Below are positions 34,179 to 46,257 of a stretch of 64,000 nucleotides of DNA, one piece after another. A program made the position numbers and the translations under genes. Every line of letters starts with the position of its first letter. Position 1 is the stretch's first letter. Under the pieces are notes generated by a model. That model saw nothing but the letters and a program-made list of their open reading frames with translations. It was not told where the DNA came from and searched no databases. Source of the stretch: Eulemur rufifrons (lineage: Eukaryota; Chordata; Mammalia; Primates; Lemuridae); assembly GCF_041146395.1 (NCBI RefSeq), contig NC_090983.1, positions 66,161,501 to 66,225,500 of the forward strand, given 5' to 3'.

Positions 34179-35465
34179 AAAATCAATTGACCATATATGT
34201 GGGTTACATTTCTGGTCCATCTTCTGTTTCATCAATCTTTGTGTCTATCCTTACATCAATATCACAATGTCTTGATGACTGTATCTTTTATAGTAAGTCT
34301 TGAGATAGTGTAAGTTTTACAGCTTTGTTCTTCCTTTTCAAAATTTGCTAAATCTTTTGCCTTTCCACAGAAATATTAAAATCAACTGATCAATTTCTAC
34401 TCTTTGAAAAACTACCTTCTTACGGTGCAAGTCTTTCCTTAACAATTCTTGTGGTGTAGCTAAAATCTTTTAGCTTTTGTTTGGGAAATGTTTTATTTTG
34501 CTTTCTTTCTTGAAAAAGTTTTGCTGAGTGTGTAAAATTATAAATTGACAGGTTTTTTTTTTTTTTTAAAGCTTCTTTTCAGTGCTTTGCAGATGTGTCA
34601 TTTTCTTCTAACTTATATATTCTGACAAGAAGTCTGTGGTCATTCTTATCTGTTGCTTTGTATATAATAAGTCCCCTCCCACACAATGGCTGCTTTTAAG
34701 ATTTTCATTTTATGACTATTTTTCAGCAATTTGATTATTATATGCCTTTTTGTGGTTTTATTATTGCTTGTAATACCTTGGATTTGTTGACTTTCTTGAA
34801 TATGTGATTTTTTCTTTTTTTCAGATTTGGAAACATTTTGACTTTTATTTCTTAAACTATTTTTGAGAATTAAAAATAAAATAATTTTGATGCTACTTAT
34901 AAATTGACTTTATATCCTATGATCTTGCTAAACTAATGTATTAATTTTAGTAGCTCTTTTTTCTTTTTTTTTGGCTCATTCCATAGTATTTTCTATGGGT
35001 AATGTATGCTATCTGTGAACAAAGACAGTGTTAGTTCTTCTTTACAAAGTCTCTGTATTTTATTTCATTTTGCTTGCTTGTTTCCAATTTCTTCTGGCAC
35101 TCCACTTGCATGTATATTTGTTGTATTGCTATTATCCTATAGATCATTTTGGCTCTGATAACTTTTTTGTCTTTTTTTTCTGTTTCATTTTGAATAATTT
35201 CTATTGTTCAAGTTCACTGATTTTTTTCTTCCACAGTATCAACTCTTCTATTAATTCCATCCAATGAAATTTTCATTGCACCTATTTTTTTCATCTCTAG
35301 AAATTCCATTTGATTCTTTATCTCTTGCTTTCTTTATTACATTTATGTTTTCTTTTAAGCCCTTGATCATACATATAGCATTTATTAGATCTGTTTTAAA
35401 GTCATTTAATACTAATCCTATTGTTTTTGCCATTTCTGTATTTGTTTCTATTCCTATTTTTTTTT
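34179..35465 (-). mobile_element. Old L1, minus strand, continuing
   Basis: Resumes the interrupted L1 with 'caattgaccatatatgtggg' and 'tatcacaatgtcttgatgac', and continues through 'tatcctatgatcttgctaaa' and 'catctctagaaattccattt'. Heavily diverged; part may belong to a second element. Confidence 0.6.
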
Positions 35466-35765
35466 CTTTTTTAAAATTGATACTTAATAGATATACATGT
35501 TTTAGGGTATATGTGATAATTTGATATACTCATAAAATCAAATCAGGGTAATTGGGATATCCATCACCTTAAATATTTATCTTTTTTAATGCTAGGAATA
35601 TTTGGATTATTCTCTCTAGCTATTTAGAAATGTACAGTGGATTAATGTTAACTATAGCCATCCTACTGCATATCAGGTCTAATTTCCTTTTATCTAACTG
35701 TATATTTGTACCCATTATTATGTACTTGTTTTTATTCAGTTTATTGGTCAACCTTTTTTCTGATT
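35466..35765 (-). mobile_element. L1 3'UTR fragment, minus strand
   Basis: 'aattgggatatccatcacct', 'gttaactatagccatcctac' and 'ctaactgtatatttgtaccc' match the reverse of an L1MA/MB-type 3'UTR. Confidence 0.65.
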
Positions 35766-36689
35766 CTTGGTATTTCTAGTGTTTTTTGAGGGCATACAGG
35801 ATATTGTAAATGTTATATTGTTGAGTGCCTGAATTTTTCTGTCTCTTTAAAAATTAGAGTTGGGACTTGTTTTGGCAGGCAGCTAAGCCTGGTGGATAAG
35901 GTTGAGGCTGTTTTTTAAGCTTTGGTAGAATGAGTGCTGAGTAGCCCTAACAAATTTTAGCCCTTCTATTAAGGTATGAGCTTCTGGAGTCTCTGCCAAC
36001 TGGGCTGGTTAACAAAGACTTTCTACTCTAACCAGTAAGAAGTCAGACATCTCCATCCCTGTGCAAACTTGAATAACCAACTACTCAGTTTTCATCTTCC
36101 TGTTCAATTTTTGTTGAAATTTGTGCTATTTTTTCTCTTGTGCACACACCTTTCCAGTATTTAGCAAAGAACTCAAGAAGAACCATATATAGATTTATGG
36201 AGCTGACTTTCTGTTTAGCTCTTTTTTGGAACTCTTCTTTACAACTTCCAGATACCTTAACTTCTCTGACTCCTCAAGCTTTCCAATGCTTGAGAACACT
36301 CTACCTGTTGCATGGTCTAGAATATACCTCCAGGCAGAAAGCCAGGGCAATCATGAGTCTTGCCCAACTTGTTTCTTTTTCTTCTTTGATCACAGACATG
36401 TTCTGCCTGTTCTCTAATAAGTGAAAACATGGGTTTCATATGTTTTGTTTAGTTTTCTAGTAGCTTATATTGGAAGGGTAAGCCTGATCTTTGATACTAC
36501 ATCATGATCAGAAGTCTGGTTTGTATTCTTAATATGGTTGTTACTACCTTAATCCTTCAGAAAAACCTTTCAACAGTTTACATTTCATGTGTGTGTGTGT
36601 GTATGTGCTTATGCATTGCATGTAGTTTGCTCCTTCTTTCTTAAAAATGTTCTCTACTACTGGTTTCTAGAATACCACACTAATCTAAT
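35766..36689. other. Unassigned non-coding sequence
   Basis: Short (TG)n run near 36591-36604; otherwise no recognised feature. Confidence 0.4.
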
Positions 36690-37810
36690 TTTTCTACTTC
36701 CTTTCTTGCCATTTCTTTTAAGATCCCTTTTTTAGTTCATCTTTCTTTACCTGGGCATGATATTTTGGTATTTTTCAAGGCTTAGTTCTAGATATCCTTT
36801 TCATTTTATCTCATATTCTCTTCCTGGGAATCTCACCTATGACATTAAAGGTCACCAAGGACCTTCAAACCTCTATTTCCAGCCTAGACCTCTCTTACAT
36901 GCTGTAAATCCTCCTGCCTTTCTTGAATATCTCTAAGGTAACACAAAGTGAAGTTAATAAAATTGCATTCTTCTTACCTTTCTTACACCTGCCCCCAAAT
37001 CTGGCCCTCTTCCAGTGTTTCATATTTCAGTGAATTATACCTCCACTCCACCTAGTAGTGCTGGTAAGATACCAAGGAGAGAACTTGGATGGGTTCCTTT
37101 CCATTATTCCCCAGCCATCCCTGATCCTTCTTGTCCTGTAATTTTACCTCTTAAAAAATCTTTTGAACCCATTTTTTCTCATCATTGCCACTGAATTAGT
37201 TCAGGCTAAGTATAATCTTTCATCTTATCTATTGTAGTAGTCTCTTATGTGGCCTCTATATATCCCCTCTAATCCTCCACCCAAATCTGTTCTTGATACC
37301 CCAGGCTGAAATGACCTTCCAAAATGCAGATCTGAGCATATCACCTCCTTCCTTAAATCTCCTCAACAGATTCTTATTGATTTTGGGATAAAGACCCTAA
37401 TCCTAAATAAGGCCTAAAAGACTCTACATGTTTTGGCCCTTGCCTGCCTCTCCTGCTGCTTCTTTCATCACAATGTCCCTGACTTTGTTTCCCACCCACA
37501 CTGGCTTCTTTCAATACTTGGAAGATGCCCCCATTCTTCCCATAAGATCTCAGCATATGCAATTCTGTTTATTTGAAATATCCTTTCTTGCCTTTAAATC
37601 ACAACCTTTTCCAGGTTACCTCCTATTCACCTATAGATCTCTGTGCATGTCACCTCTTCAAGAAATTTTCTCTCCCTTTACAGACACATTTTATGCATAA
37701 TTGTAAAAAACTGATTATGTCGCTGCTACTTTGTCCCCTAGTGAAAATGAGAAGCATGTCCTCAGCACTAGGCACTACATAAATATTTTTGAATGGTTGG
37801 ATGAATGTAT
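36690..37810 (+). mobile_element. L2 LINE, 3' portion
   Basis: Reads through the L2 order: 'gacattaaaggtcaccaagg', 'gcagatctgagcatatcacc', 'tgccctgactttgtttcccac'-like text, 'caggttacctcctattcacc', 'tcacctcttcaagaaatttt', ending 'ctacataaatatttttgaat' and 'ggttggatgaatg'. Frames broken. Confidence 0.8.
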
Positions 37811-38309
37811 TACTCAATGATTGCTTTTTTATTTTTATAGAATTGTGAACATAATAGATCCTAAATGAAAATTTGTTGAGTGCTTTATGAATTGTTACCT
37901 AATGTGCATCATCATTTCATCTATTCTGAATGACAGTTTATTTATGGCCTGTTATAAATAAGAGGTTTCTATTTCATTGAAAATAATAGCATAGACAAAT
38001 TTAATTTTGGGCAAACGCTCATTGTGAAGTCAAATTATTATTCTTTATTTTAATATGGTTAAAAAATTCACCTCCTGGTTCCTGTTTGCAATTTGTTTTT
38101 CTAAGGAGAAAAAGCCTACTTTCAAAATATTCCTGTTTTCAACTGTACATACTGTATATTTTCACAAAGGCAGGGAAAGTATCCAGTTTCTAGGGAGGGA
38201 AGTGGGTTTGTAGACGTGGTTCTGACATCAGTCTCTCTGACACACTTACTCCTGATCAGCATAGCCTTATGTTGGCGACTCATTTTTCCTGTGGAGTTTA
38301 GTTGCCACT
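37811..38309. other. Unassigned AT-rich non-coding sequence
   Basis: No feature seen. Confidence 0.4.
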
Positions 38310-38520
38310 TATTATCTCATATGTCCCTGGTTCTATTTTCAGTGCTTTAGAGTTTCACAAATGTTCAAAACAAGCATATAAGAATTAGTAATTCTATTTT
38401 GCAAATTAAAAAATTGAGACCCAAAGAAATTAAATAAATTGCCCAAAACCATAGTAAGTGGCAAAACCAGGATCTTTGAAACTCCAAAACCTATATGCCC
38501 TTTCTGCTACTTCTTCATTA
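38310..38520 (+). mobile_element. MIR SINE fragment
   Basis: 'agaattagtaattctatttt', 'aaattgagacccaaagaaat'-like text and 'agtaagtggcaaaaccagga' follow MIR order. Confidence 0.55.
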
Positions 38521-38803
38521 GCTATTTCCTGTTTTTAATCATGGAAAATTGAGAATTGAATTTACATTTGTCTGTTCCTTGGACTTTATAACATAAAATA
38601 CAATTACAAGATTATCTTGTAAAAAAGATGGTTTCTTTAAACTTCTATGACTCATTCTTAATATAACCTTTCCATAGTAATTAAATTTTCATAGAGCTAT
38701 TTGATGACTTTTTTATTAGACATTGTAAGTTTTAACTCTTTGGAAATCAATCGAATTATTTTGATGCTTGCTTGTTTCCAAATATTAAAAGCTGAGTAAT
38801 TTA

Positions 38804-38875
38804 AGCCTGTTAGCTCAATTAGATAGAACATGATCTTGGTATTGATCACCATACAATTCTTTTGGCCTCCCACAG
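38804..38875 (+). pseudogene. Degenerate tRNA-like sequence (possible tRNA-Ile relic)
   Basis: GCCTGTTAGCTCAATTAGAT resembles a tRNA 5' half with an A box. TGATC and GATCA then form a 5-bp stem around an 8-nt loop in anticodon-arm position. The B box and acceptor stem are not recognisable. Either a decayed tRNA pseudogene or chance. Confidence 0.2.
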
Positions 38876-39081
38876 AAAAACCGAGCCCGAAGCTAAACTT
38901 AATGCTACTTCTGGCTTACATTTGGGTTGGTATATTCTCTTAATTGTGAAATGCAGCACACAAAGCCAAGTTTATGTTCTGTTTCTGTATAACCCTGAAA
39001 AAAAAAATGGAAGAGAGATGATTTTTATAACTCCTTTCACTCTTCTAAAACTTAAAATGTATGTTTTCTGTTAGTATGCAG

Positions 39082-39540
39082 GTATTAATTCACTCATTCA
39101 TTTGTTCATTAACAAACATTTATTGAGTAATTCCTACATCCCAGGCATCATTCTAGTAGATATAATGATAAGACAGACAAAATGTTTGCCCCATAGAGCT
39201 TCTATTTTAGTGGAAAAAGAGAACTTACCAACAAAATAGCGGTAGTTGTTGATAAGAAAATATAACAGGGTATTCTGATAAAGACAGCTGAGGATTGGGA
39301 GTGTTATTTTGGAAAAGATTGTCACATAAGGTCTTGTGGTAGAGGTGACATTTGAACCAAGAAGGAACCAACCCTTTGAAAAACTGTAAGAACTGCTTTC
39401 CATACAAATTTACCATACCTCAAGGCAGGAATGAGCTTGGGGAGGGATCAGGAAAAGAAAGATGTTACTAGAAAGCAGTGTGTAAGGTTGGAAAAGGAGG
39501 TAGGGGCCAGATCTTAAGGACTTTAAGTAAACTTAATGTT
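39082..39540 (-). mobile_element. L2 LINE, minus strand
   Basis: 'ttcactcattcatttgttca' and 'aacaaacatttattgagtaa' are the reverse of the L2 3' end, followed by 'ccaggcatcattctagtaga' and 'gaggtgacatttgaaccaag'. Confidence 0.75.
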
Positions 39541-39639
39541 ACCATCATTTTCTTCTGAAATTACGTAAGTGAAGTTTTATTTGCCTTAGAGTTTTACCCT
39601 CCTGAGACTGAATTATGCCACAGAGAAAACCATGTGTTA

Positions 39640-39835
39640 TCATAAAATTTTAGAATTGAAAGATTCCTTAGAAATTACCAAGTCTAACCCTTTCATTTTA
39701 GAGATATGTCAATTTGAACCCAGAAAGGATAAGTGACTTGTAGAAGGTTACTCAGCAAACCTGGGCAAGATAGGACTTGAGCTCAGCCTTCAGTATTACA
39801 GAGTCCAGTGTTCCTCCCAGAAAACCAATTTTTAG
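39640..39835 (+). mobile_element. MIR-family SINE fragment
   Basis: 'ttagaattgaaagattcctt', 'taaccctttcattttagaga' and 'ataagtgacttgtagaaggt' show the same pattern as the copy at 9075. Confidence 0.55.
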
Positions 39836-39889
39836 GAAAGCACTGAAAAAAAATTTTATGGCATTTCTATGGCTCATATTGTTTTCTAT

Positions 39890-40204
39890 TTGATTATTTA
39901 TTTACTTATTTATTTTTGAGACAGGGTCTCACTTTCTCACCAGGGCTAGAGTACAGTGGTGCGATCATATCTCACTGCAATCTCAAACTCCTGGGCTCAA
40001 GCCATCCTCCTGGCTCAGCCTCTCGAGTAGCTAGGACTATAGGCATGCACCACCATGTCAAGCTAAATTTTTTTAAAAAATTTTTGTAGAGACAGGGTAT
40101 TGCTATGTTGCCCAGGCTGGTCTCAAACTCCTGGCCTCAAGTGATCTTCCTGCCTCAGCCTCCCAAAGTGCTAAGATTACAGGTATGAGCCAGCACTCCT
40201 GGAC
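39890..40204 (-). mobile_element. Alu SINE (AluJ-like), minus strand
   Basis: Complete dimer in reverse: 'gagacagggtctcactttct', linker 'ttttttaaaaaatttttgta', second arm 'gcccaggctggtctcaaact', ending 'gagccagcactcctgga'. It lacks the lemur linker insert, so it is an older copy. Confidence 0.92.
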
Positions 40205-41314
40205 TCTATTTTATTTTTAAAAAATAGTAAATTACTATAATTAAACCAGAATTTAAACATAGTTAATTGTTTTAGATTTGGATTATACATGTTTTTTTAA
40301 ATCATTGGCCAAATGTTTATTACCATAAGAGCAGAATGATGCAAATGTTGACTTGGTATCTGTCTTTCAATTGCCTTTCATTGTACCATCTGCTGAAATT
40401 CTTAACCTGGTGTTCTCACACCCCCAAGGGGGATCCACAAATGAGCTTTGATGTTCCAATAACTCTTTGAAAAGGTGTGCAATGTTTTACATTCCTGTGA
40501 TTACCATTTTAGGTCTTCCAAGGTACTGACATCAAGACAGAATTACACAAGCTTGATTTATGGGGAAATATGGAGGATAAATGAGAGAGAGCAGGAATAG
40601 GTAGTAAGAGACTGGAGACCACAATGCAGGTCTGGCATCTGTGAAAAGAGAGAGGGAAAGAAGGATTGAGTAGAAAGCCTCAAACTACAGTATAGTTCTA
40701 AGAAAGTCTCATTCAAGCTGATGTGAAGTCACCAAGCAAAAGTTTCTTGTTGGAGGTATCCTGCACTGGGCAGAAAGGAATTGGCACTAGTACTTCTGCC
40801 ATGCTTAGTTATTTGCTCCCAGGAGCCCTAGGGCAAGTGCTGTGAGCACTGTCACAGATCCAAAGGGACAGCAGCTGGGGCAATCCATCAGCTCTGCTCC
40901 CAGCAACAGTTCTATTGAAAGAAATCTGAGTGGTACACTTCTAGGGCCACCACACTATGCTTATCTGCATTTCTTTGGGGGAAGTATCTGTAGTGTTTGT
41001 CACATTTGCATAGTGTTTGAGTACCAAAGAAGGTTAAGAACAACTGACCATTCACACACTTAAATGATTAAATTGTTGCCCTAAGAAACAAAACTATAGA
41101 CCCAAATTGATTACTGTTAAGTCAGTAAATAGTAGTTACCAAACCATTGCAAATTGTGGCATTGTTACCATTATTTCTTCATGGGTGGCAGAGACGTTTA
41201 TACTTTTCACATTCATATTTGTCACAATGAAAGCAAGGAGTGTCCAAATACTGGCTACAGGGTTGTACCATAGGATATGTATGTACTTATTTTTCCTTAA
41301 GAGCAGTTCTAAAG
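40205..41314. other. Unassigned non-coding sequence
   Basis: 40390-41050 has transposon-like text ('gaaattcttaacctggtgtt', 'gaaggttaagaacaactgac'), whose ends look roughly inverted ('cttaacctgg' against 'ggttaaga'). I cannot assign a family. Confidence 0.35.
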
Positions 41315-41530
41315 GCTCAGAGCGTGGATAATGGAGACAGAATTCCTGGGTTCGTATCATCATCCTGGCACAAATTAGCTGCTCGACCATGGGTAAATTA
41401 TTTCACCTCTCTGTGCCTCATATTTCTCATTTCTAACATGGACATGATAATAATGGTGTCTGCCTTCTGGAATTGTGAGGAGGATTCAGGGAAGGGATCT
41501 CCAGAAAGCTCCCCATATAGTGCGTTGCAC
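41315..41530 (-). mobile_element. MIR SINE, minus strand
   Basis: 'gcacaaattagctgctcgac', 'catgggtaaattatttcacc', 'tctctgtgcctcatatttct' and 'tggacatgataataatggtg' give reverse MIR order. Confidence 0.8.
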
Positions 41531-42177
41531 ACATTGTTCCGGTGGCTATAGGCTATTGGGCAGTGAGCACTGCAGTTTGCCCCACTTGAGCAAATTCAAC
41601 ACTCTAAAATGTGAACTTGGGGAGTCAATGAATTAATGAAGCTTTGTTCCTTCAAGCTATAGAAGTGTCCTTTAAAGAGTTAGCTCTTCAACATATTTGA
41701 AATTTTTTTTCAGTAGTGTTTCTGGTTTGATAGGATTTAACGAGATATTAATTAAATTTTTTTCTTTGTGCTACTTTGTATTTTTAATTTTAAAAAATGA
41801 TTATGCATTACTTGTATAATTATGTCTAATTCTTTACCATATCTGTTTTATAAAGCAAGGTAGAGCTATGAAGATGATTTTTACATGGAAATAGATTATG
41901 CTATAGTACAGCATTTTATTATTACTATTACTACACAAATGTTTTAAAAGTTTTCAAACTTCCTCTTTAGAACTTGACCTTTATTGATGAATCACTTTCT
42001 GTTTGCGTGTTGCTGCCTCCCCTCCTTTAACAACTTCCTTGGTTTCTCTCAGCCTGTTTTTTCTATAATTCTTTTTTTTAATAACCTGATTTTCACTATT
42101 CCTGGTCTAAGCATTTTAGGAAGGCAGACATGATAAAAATTTGAAAGATTAAATAAGCACTCATAAGTCACTTAGTC
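41531..42177. other. Unassigned AT-rich non-coding sequence
   Basis: No feature seen. Confidence 0.4.
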
Positions 42178-42412
42178 CACTGGTAGCAAACTACAGCCCA
42201 AGGGCCAAATCTGGCCAGCAACATGTTTGTGTAAATAAAGTTTTATTGGAACCATGCTTTTTAGATTACATATTGGCTATGGGTACTCTCATGCTACACA
42301 GCTCAGTTGAGTAGTTACAACAGAGACAGAATGGCCAGCAAAGCATAAAATATTTACTATCCGTCCTTTTACAGAAAAATTTTGTTATCACCTGGTTTAG
42401 TTTACTCAAAAA
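42178..42412 (-). mobile_element. hAT-Charlie non-autonomous DNA transposon
   Basis: 'tagcaaactacagcccaagg', 'gccaaatctggccagcaaca', 'taaataaagttttattggaa' and 'ataaaatatttactatccgt' follow the reverse of a well-known hAT MITE consensus (MER33-like; name from memory, uncertain). A 22-A run follows at about 42409-42430. Confidence 0.65.
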
Positions 42413-42430
42413 AAAAAAAAAAAAAAAAAA

Positions 42431-43295
42431 GCAGAAGAAAAAAATTGTCTAGAGCAGGATAGCTCCCTAAGGGTAGGAATTGTTCCTTACTCATCACTTT
42501 ATTCTTAGTAGCTAGCCCAGAGCCAGACTTATAGTAGACACTAATCAAATAATTGCTCAGTTGAGTTGATTATGGCTTTACCTTACATTAACTTTTAAAA
42601 TTAAATGCTTTAAGTTAAAAAGAAATTGTCCCCCAGTATGTTTTTATTAAAATGGCACTGTAGAGTAAACTAGCTGGGCTAGTGCATTGAAGTGACCATT
42701 ATAAATAATCTCTGGGGTGATTTATAATACATTAGAAAAACATTCTTTTTGTAAAAAAAACTATTAATTTAATGGAATAATATGTTTGAGAGAAACTACT
42801 TGACCCCCTGCTGCTTCTTTTAACATTTTGATTTTTAGGTTAAGATTCCTTTAATAATTTCTTAATACTGTAGGCATGAGAACTCTTGAAATTCCTGGAC
42901 TCAAATGCATTTTCTGCAAATATTTTCAAGTTTATTTCAGTACCTGGTTTGGAAAAATTGTTTGGGTTGTAAAATTTTTATATGATTATATATGAATTAC
43001 AAAATTAACTTTAATACTTGTTATATTGCTCAAAAGATTAAAATGTTTTAAACTATTATAATTTATTAATCAATTGTATTACTCAAATTTTCAGAAAGAA
43101 ATCCAACCTTACATGGATTTTTGCTTTGTTAAAGTTAGGGCATAGATTCCTTCTTTTCCTTTTCTAGCCATTTGTTTTTGTGTGATGAACAAAGACAACA
43201 TTAGTAACAACTTTGGAAATTTTCCATGAAATGTTTCCTATTGATAAAAATAATCTGGATAATCCTTTTGAAAAATTCCTAGGCATCTCCCTTCT
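42431..43295. other. Unassigned AT-rich non-coding sequence
   Basis: No feature seen. Confidence 0.4.
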
Positions 43296-43382
43296 AAATT
43301 CTGATTCAGTATTTGTGGAGTGGGGCCCAGAAATCTTCCTTTTTAAAATACAAGCACCCCAAATGATTCACATCATGAAAGG
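43296..43382. mobile_element. MER5A-like hAT fragment
   Basis: 'attctgattcagtatttgtg', 'gagtggggcccagaaatctt' and 'acaagcaccccaaatgattc' match the inner part of MER5A. Confidence 0.55.
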
Positions 43383-44480
43383 AGTTTAGGACATGATACT
43401 TTCAAGAAAATCTTCATGGGAGTGATGTTGGCAGGATGACAGACTAGGAGGTGCCATCCCTTATCCCCCACACACAGAAAATTATTTACTATCCACAGAT
43501 GAAAATAGCTCTGAGATCCAGAGTACAATTAAAATGCTATAGCAACCCAGGTAGCACAAAAACTGAGGATGGGCACAGAGAAAAACGTAGGAAGCATTTC
43601 ACTTGCATTACTCCATCCCCTAGGCCACTTCATCTCAGTGCTAAAAGGGTTGGCTGCAACCTACCCCTGTAGGGGAAAAGGAGATCAGGAGGACCCTAGA
43701 AGTCCTCACCATCACAGACCTGAAGCTTTTGCAGCCAAGGATCCCCACAGTCTTTGTCAATGAGATCCCAGCTGACAGAGCTGCCCAAAGCTCACTCCAT
43801 TGCACCACCCTGAACCAGAACTGCCTCTGTGCTTCCCAGAGATGGAACCACTGCACTTCTTTCAGCACCAGCACTGCTGTATACACCTGTGACTCAGACC
43901 AAGTGCCATTGTGCACCCATGGACTCAGCACTGTTGCACACCCCACCCAGCCAGCACCCTTACAACTACCAGCAGATGAAGGTCTTCCCCCATGGAAGCC
44001 AGACCATAAGTAACTTCTTCAAATGTACACACACCAACACATTACTACAAGGAACATGAAGAATCAGGGAAATATGACATCACCAAAGAAAGAGAATACA
44101 TTTTCAGTAGTTGACCCCAAAGAGATGGAGATCTATGAATTGCCCAACAAGGAATTCAAAATAATTGTTTTAAAGGTGCTCAATGTGCTACAAGAGAATG
44201 CAGTTAGGCAACTTAATGAAATCAGGAATACATGAACAAATTGATTTCAACAAAGAAATAGAATATATAAAGAAGAACCAAACAGAAATTCTGGAACTAG
44301 AGAATATGATGAATGAGATGAAAAATGCAATAAAGAGCTTCAACAGCAGACTCAATCAAGCACAAGAAAATCAGGAAACTTGAAGACGAGTAATTTGAAA
44401 TTATTCAGTCAGAGGAGAAAAAAAGAATGAAAAAGAGTGAAATAAGCCTTCATGATTTATGGGACACTTTTCAGTGAGCC

Positions 44481-44509
44481 ATACACACACACACACACAC
44501 ACACACACA
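44481..44509. repeat. (CA)n microsatellite
   Basis: About 13 CA units in the ORF1 part of the L1. Confidence 0.9.
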
Positions 44510-45605
44510 AATTATGGGAGTCACAGAAGGAGAACAGAGATAGAGAACAGGGCAGAAAACTTATCTGAAGAAATAATGACTGAAAATTCCCCAAATCTGA
44601 GGAAACAGATATCCATCTTTAGAAAACCCAGAGGACTCCAAATAGGTTAAACATAAAGAGGTTTAAACTGAGGCCCATTATAATTAAATTCTTAAAAGCC
44701 AAAGATGGATAGTTTTGATAGCAAAGAGAAAGGCATCCTATCGCATGTAAAGGAACTCCATAAGGCTATCAGTGGATTTCTTGGCAGAAAACTTGCAGCT
44801 CATAGGAAAGCAAGATGATATATTCACGGTATTGAAAGAAAAACTAGCAACCAAGAATACTATACTTTGCAAAACTATGCTTTAAAAATAAAGGAGCGAT
44901 AAGGTCTTTCCCAGACACACAAAAACTGAGGGAGTTTGTCACCACTAGACTTAAAAGAAATGCTTAAAGGAGTTCTTCAAATTCAAACAAAAATATGCTA
45001 CACTGTAATATAAAAGCATATGAAAACATAAATCTCACTGGTAAATTCAAATATATAGACAATTATAGAATAATGTAACACTGTAGTGTTGGTGTATAAA
45101 TTACTTTTAACCCTAATACAAAAATTAAAAGACAAAAATTTGTTAATGGATACATAATACAAAAACAAGTAAACTCTGACTACAACAACACAAAATGTGT
45201 ACATGAAGGGAGGTAAAAGTATAGAGTTTTTGTAGGTGATTGAAGTTGTTATTATCAACATAAAATAAATGGTTATAACTACAAGATACTTTATGCAAGC
45301 TTCAAAGTAACCACAAAGAATAAAAAACTATAGTAGACAAACAATAAAGAGAAAAGGATCAAATCAAATTACTACAGAAATCGTCATATAACAAAGAAGA
45401 CATCAAGGGAACATGAAAGGAAGAGAGGAACAAAACAACTGCAAAACCAACAGAAAACAACTAACAAAAAGGCAATAGTAAGTCCTCACCTATCAATAAT
45501 TACATTAAATGTAAATAGATTAAACTCTCCAATCAAAAGGCATGGAGTAGCTAATGGATGAAAAAAACATGAAATAGCAATATTCTGTCTACATGAGATT
45601 TACTT

Positions 45606-45766
45606 TAAAACTCTTTCTTTGTTATTGGTCTGTTCAGGCTTTCTATTTATTCTTCATCAGTTTTGGTAGGCTATATGTTTCTAGGACTTTATCCATTTCT
45701 TCTAGATTATCCAGTTTGTTGGTACATAATTGTTCATATTTGTCAGTTATGGTACTTTTCATTTCT
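45606..45766 (-). mobile_element. L1 ORF2 fragment, minus strand, nested in the plus-strand L1
   Basis: 'ggtctgttcaggctttctat', 'ttttggtaggctatatgttt' and 'tccatttcttctagattatc' are reverse-complement L1 ORF2. The flanking plus-strand L1 stops at 'gagatttactttaaa' and resumes near 47985 with 'acacattggcttaaactg'. This short inverted piece is therefore either an insertion or an internal rearrangement, and it received the ARPP19 copy. Confidence 0.65.
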
Positions 45767-45781
45767 AAAGAATACATTGTA

Positions 45782-45960
45782 CATTTTCGCGGGCGGAGGC
45801 GGCCCCGGCGGGCGCTAGGAGAGCGGGGGCGGGCGGCGGGCCTGCGGTGGTGGCCCGGCGGCCTCGGCCACCCGGTAATCGCATCTCTTCCCGGCGTCTC
45901 GTCTGCAGAGGGAGCACTATGTCTGCGGAAGTCCCCGAGGCGGCCTCCGCGGAGGAGCAG
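45782..45960 (+). promoter_or_regulatory. CpG-rich transplanted 5'UTR of the ARPP19 copy
   Basis: About 180 bp of very GC-rich, CpG-dense sequence in an AT-rich L1 setting. It came from the parental mRNA leader, not from a promoter, but such patches can act as weak start sites or be kept methylated. Inference only. Confidence 0.35.
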
Positions 45961-46257
45961 AAGGAAATGGAAGATAAAGTGACCAGTCCAGAGAAAGCTG
46001 AAGAAGCAAAATTAAAAGCAAGATATCCTCATCTGGGACAAAAGCCTGGAGGTTCAGATTTCTTAAGGAAACGATTGCAGAAAGGGCAAAAATATTTTGA
46101 TTCTGGGGATTACAACATGGCTAAAGCAAAAATGAAGAACAAGCAACTTCCTGCTGCAGCCCCGGATAAGACGGAGGTCACTGGTGACCACATTCCCACT
46201 CCACAGGACCTTCCTCAACGGAAACCATCCCTTGTTACTAGCAAGCTGGCTGGCTGA
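45919..46257 (+). CDS. ARPP19: ARPP19-like protein, intact frame of the retrocopy
   Basis: 112 codons, ATG to TGA, full length for the ENSA/ARPP19 family. In the parent, ARPP19 is a small disordered cytosolic phosphoprotein. After phosphorylation by Greatwall (MASTL) it inhibits PP2A-B55 and permits mitotic or meiotic entry. The conserved core motif [15 protein letters not shown] is present, with the Greatwall serine at residue 62 (FDSGDY), as is the C-terminal PKA site RKPSLV with Ser104. Compared with human ARPP19 as I remember it, only two residues differ (Ala at 79, Thr at 107); these may be species differences in the parent too. The frame stays open 24 codons upstream of the ATG, in the former 5'UTR. 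I chose the ATG that gives the known N-terminus [10 protein letters not shown]. If expressed, it would make an essentially normal protein. The lack of disabling changes may reflect youth, not selection. Confidence 0.85.
   Translation: MSAEVPEAASAEEQKEMEDKVTSPEKAEEAKLKARYPHLGQKPGGSDFLRKRLQKGQKYFDSGDYNMAKAKMKNKQLPAAAPDKTEVTGDHIPTPQDLPQRKPSLVTSKLAG

Noticed and set aside
44023..44383. Coiled-coil-like frames
   Set aside because: They are L1 ORF1 remnants split by frameshifts.
45847..45918. N-terminal extension of the ARPP19 frame into the leader
   Set aside because: No ATG in good context. The parental protein starts at the ATG at 45919, and the extension is GC-rich leader sequence.
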